A stretch of 64,000 nucleotides of DNA. It comes from Pseudomonas sp. 30_B. GTDB lineage: Bacteria; Pseudomonadota; Gammaproteobacteria; Pseudomonadales; Pseudomonadaceae. This document shows, one piece after another, positions 61,342 to 64,000 of this stretch. The stretch is from NCBI RefSeq assembly GCF_017491605.1, contig NZ_JAFGYY010000024.1, forward strand, positions 1-64,000, written 5' to 3'. The notes under the pieces were generated by a model. It was not told where the DNA came from. It worked only from the letters and a program-made list of their open reading frames with translations, and ran no database searches. How positions within the stretch are numbered: the first letter of the stretch is position 1; the number at the start of each line of letters is the position of its first letter. Made by a program: the position numbers and the translations under genes.

Positions 61342-63999
61342 TCAACGATCCACGTCGGTATTCCAGTACACCCGCTTGCGGGTTTCATCCGTTGTAGGCT
61401 TGATCTTGTTCGGATTCAGGCCCTGGCAGCCGATGCAGATGGTGATCACCTTGTCATCGGGATCCTTCACGACGATTGTGCTCAGGGTTGGGGCAATTGG
61501 CATGCCACCACCCGTGATCACTACTGAGCGATCCCGCTCACAGGACGAGCCATTGAACAGGCTCATCTGATAGCCCGTGGAGACACCGGGACGCGTGCAC
61601 ATCCCCACCTTCGCGCCGCCAGGCTGGAAGCTATTGAACAGCACGTCGCCACCGCCGATAACCGCCGGGTTCACGATCTGCTCTCCGCGCCCCGCCAGAC
61701 TCATGTACCACCCGCGCTTGTCGCCCACCCCCGGGAGGACTCCCGGGGCAGTGCAGGCCGGCGCCGGGGTGGCATCGTTCATCAGACTGCCATCGAGGTT
61801 GACGGCCTGCGAGCTATCGTTCGCACTAGGGCTGCTGGGAGTGTCGAGGAACACATAGAAGCGATCATCCACGTCCTGCACATAGGGATAGTTGGTGATC
61901 AACGGGCGCTCGCGGTTACCTGATCCCAGGGCGACATAGACGCTGTTCTTGTAGGCTGCCACGGCCGGCGCATTGAGGAATCGCCGCCCGGCATTGTGGG
62001 TAAAGGCAATTTTCGGCATTGTCCAGGCAGCCTTGGCCAGGGGCGCCAGGGTGCTCGGGTCTACGAAGTTGAGCCGATACAGGTTGCCCGCGGCATCCGC
62101 GATATAGGCAAAGTCCGCATTGCCATCGAAATTGAGGTCAACGAGGCTGACGTCTGCAGCCACTGGGGCGTCGGTAGCGAAAAAGCCCAGTTTGTCGCCG
62201 GTAACGGCATCGAGCACATAAACGCCCTTGCCCTTTCCCGACGAGCAGTCAAAGGAAATCTGGTCAGGATCAAGGCAATTGTCATAACCCGCACCGAAGA
62301 TCACGACCGAATTGCTCGGATTGGTCGTACCGCCCGCGTACCCGCTCAGCCTTGCCCCACGTGGTGTCGACCAGGTCTGGCCCATGTCGTCAAAACCAGT
62401 ATCGCACCCTGCATCCGTGCATCCATGTCGCCACAGTAATGCCGGGGAGTCCGGGTTGGTCACGTTGAACGCATAGACCATGCGCCCTCCGCGCCTCATC
62501 GTCGGGTAGATATAGGCCAGATCGACCTGGTTGTTGCTGTTGTAATGGACAATCTGCCCCGCCGAGCCGTCAAAGAAATAGTCCTTCGGCGCCACCGGTG
62601 TGGTGCCGGTAGGCTGGTTCGGGAAGCTCACCAGCGGACTGTTGGCGTACAGGCGCTTGATCCTGCCGTAATGTTCGGGAGCGAGGAAAGTCCATTTCTC
62701 CGCGCCGTTCTCTGCACCCACCGCGCGGAACAGACCATCATTGCCGCCGTAATAGAGCACCGTACCGGTGGTGCCACCGTAGTTGATCGGCAGAGGTCGC
62801 GAGTGGATGACATCGCCGTGAATGCTGGGGCGGCTGATGGGGTTGGGAGCAGCGGGCAGGGTCTCCCCAACGCCGGCAATGCTCCCTTTCAGGTAGCCAA
62901 AGAGGGTGTCCTTGGTAACTGTGCTGTCCACATCGCTGGGGCCGAACATGCTTGATGTCATGGCAGTAAGAGCACCACTCGAAAGCGTCAATATGCTCCG
63001 ATTGGCAATGGTACTTTTACGCGCAACCTGGGCCGCCCCGCCCTTCTCCACGAAATCACCATCGGGAATATCCGACCAGACGTTATAGGAGCTGAAGGCG
63101 CTATCCGTGCACTTGCTTCTGGGCGGCGGAGTAACGCCCAGGCCATTCCAGTAGCCTTGGGAGTCCGTACTCCAGTAACTTTGCGTACAGTCCTCGACAA
63201 AGCCCGTCGCCGTAGATACAGCCTTCCGGCCAACCGAATCGGCCAGATCGGGGACCCCGTTGAACAGGGCAATCTGATAACGCTTGAGATTGCCAAACCA
63301 GCGCGGCTTGGTTTGTTGATCAGGGCGGAACATACCGATGAAGACCTGGTTATCCTGCTGAGCGCGGTTGGTTGCGCTCAGCGGCAGGCTCACCGCAGCG
63401 AAGGTGGAACTGACCGACAGGATATCGGACAGCGCCGAGTTGAGTGAGCTGATCAGCTCCGCCTCACTGCGCGCGGCAAAGTAGTTGCCGCCACCTACGC
63501 CCTTGGAAGCACTCAGCATTAGCCCGGTATTGTCAGCGTTCTGCTGCGCATTGAAAACATCGATGGCATAGGTGATGACGGGCACCCGCTGAGTCACCAG
63601 GTCGCCGCTTTCATTCGGTGCCGTTACCGGCACACCGTAATTGAAGAGGAACTTGGTCCAGTCATCGAGGTTCCATGCAGCGCCGGAGGTGGAGTTTACG
63701 GTACCAGTGGGCGTGACGGTGGTACTGCCCGCCCGCTGCACGTCCAGATGGTATTTCTTGTTTGCGCAACTGTTGTCCTTCTTACCGGAGGGTGCAATAC
63801 ATGAACAGTTTTCCTGGCCGACACATAGCCCGGTACCGGTAGATTCAGCGGTCGTACACGCTGCTACCTCGGTATCGGCATAGCACTGCGCCGACTTGCC
63901 CAGTGTCTCCGGCGCGCCGGTCACCGTGGTAAACAGGGGAATGGGCAGCGCGGTCCCGGAGCCATCACCAGCCAGTTTGGCCGGGGTCGTATTCACCGC
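61342..63999 (-). CDS. pilY1: PilY1-type pilus tip/biogenesis protein, C-terminal part
   Basis: At least 885 residues; the 5' end is beyond the window and no start is seen. After a Cys-rich stretch (six Cys at about 63740-63890) comes the link to the PilC/PilY beta-propeller with VPVITYAIDVFN, GTVLYYGGNDGLFRAVG and MRRGGRMVYAFNVTNP. A calcium site DLNFDGNAD lies at about 62113-62140, with GNLYRLNF next to it. In P. aeruginosa PilY1 sits at the type IV pilus tip, supports adhesion and surface sensing, and opposes PilT. The von Willebrand A domain is not in the visible part. Confidence 0.9.
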   Translation of the reverse strand, partial: AVNTTPAKLAGDGSGTALPIPLFTTVTGAPETLGKSAQCYADTEVAACTTAESTGTGLCVGQENCSCIAPSGKKDNSCANKKYHLDVQRAGSTTVTPTGTVNSTSGAAWNLDDWTKFLFNYGVPVTAPNESGDLVTQRVPVITYAIDVFNAQQNADNTGLMLSASKGVGGGNYFAARSEAELISSLNSALSDILSVSSTFAAVSLPLSATNRAQQDNQVFIGMFRPDQQTKPRWFGNLKRYQIALFNGVPDLADSVGRKAVSTATGFVEDCTQSYWSTDSQGYWNGLGVTPPPRSKCTDSAFSSYNVWSDIPDGDFVEKGGAAQVARKSTIANRSILTLSSGALTAMTSSMFGPSDVDSTVTKDTLFGYLKGSIAGVGETLPAAPNPISRPSIHGDVIHSRPLPINYGGTTGTVLYYGGNDGLFRAVGAENGAEKWTFLAPEHYGRIKRLYANSPLVSFPNQPTGTTPVAPKDYFFDGSAGQIVHYNSNNQVDLAYIYPTMRRGGRMVYAFNVTNPDSPALLWRHGCTDAGCDTGFDDMGQTWSTPRGARLSGYAGGTTNPSNSVVIFGAGYDNCLDPDQISFDCSSGKGKGVYVLDAVTGDKLGFFATDAPVAADVSLVDLNFDGNADFAYIADAAGNLYRLNFVDPSTLAPLAKAAWTMPKIAFTHNAGRRFLNAPAVAAYKNSVYVALGSGNRERPLITNYPYVQDVDDRFYVFLDTPSSPSANDSSQAVNLDGSLMNDATPAPACTAPGVLPGVGDKRGWYMSLAGRGEQIVNPAVIGGGDVLFNSFQPGGAKVGMCTRPGVSTGYQMSLFNGSSCERDRSVVITGGGMPIAPTLSTIVVKDPDDKVITICIGCQGLNPNKIKPTTDETRKRVYWNTDVDR

Positions 64000-64000
64000 T

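Overview
The window looks like chromosomal DNA of a high-GC Pseudomonas, probably close to the P. aeruginosa branch. The basis is gene order and family identity recalled from P. aeruginosa: purT, gamma-carbonic anhydrase, purL/mltF, tadA/multicopper oxidase, guaBA/xseA, oprC/leuA, der-bamB-yfgM-hisS-ispG-rodZ-pilF-rlmN-ndk-isc-cysE-trmJ, suhB, and secDF-yajC-tgt-queA-tRNA-Leu. Interspersed REP/REPIN palindromes typical of Pseudomonas support this. The species cannot be fixed from the sequence alone.

Layout. 1-6.2 kb: the end of an MFS transporter, a GDSL hydrolase with purT, DUF1289 with gamma-carbonic anhydrase, two Nudix hydrolases, an L,D-transpeptidase, a small Nif3-like protein and a CDGSH iron-sulfur protein. 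6.3-19.6 kb: purL, mltF, tadA with a multicopper oxidase, guaBA, xseA and a VanX-like dipeptidase. 19.6-26.2 kb: an M23 endopeptidase, then a leftward copper cluster (DUF2946-type Met/His-rich protein, OprC, PepSY membrane protein, PCu(A)C chaperone, GNAT). 26.3-36.4 kb: leuA with an apparent leader peptide, a small membrane protein, an MFS/OprD-family uptake pair, a DapA-like aldolase, an aldo/keto reductase, and an omega-amidase/aminotransferase pair. 36.4-53.1 kb: one long leftward block of housekeeping genes containing the complete isc operon. 53.2-60.6 kb: suhB, a glycine-zipper lipoprotein-like gene with a sigma-E-type promoter, the Sec accessory and queuosine genes, and tRNA-Leu(CAA). 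60.6-64 kb: a poorly coding stretch and the 3' part of a pilY1 gene that runs off the window.

Functional links. purT, purL and guaBA serve purine synthesis. The isc block builds Fe-S clusters, which ispG, rlmN and iscR itself need. The copper cluster links outer-membrane copper import (OprC) to periplasmic copper delivery (PCu(A)C). yajC-secDF, bamB and yfgM serve export and envelope assembly. tgt and queA are consecutive steps to queuosine.

Most of the window is ordinary core genome. I found no CRISPR array, insertion sequence, prophage, toxin-antitoxin or recognisable defence system. The more unusual signals are non-coding: REPINs with one extended arm, a REP that supplies a gene's stop codon, the leuA leader, candidate operators and post-transcriptional sites at the uptake genes, and the break in the recalled gene order after tRNA-Leu where pilY1 appears.
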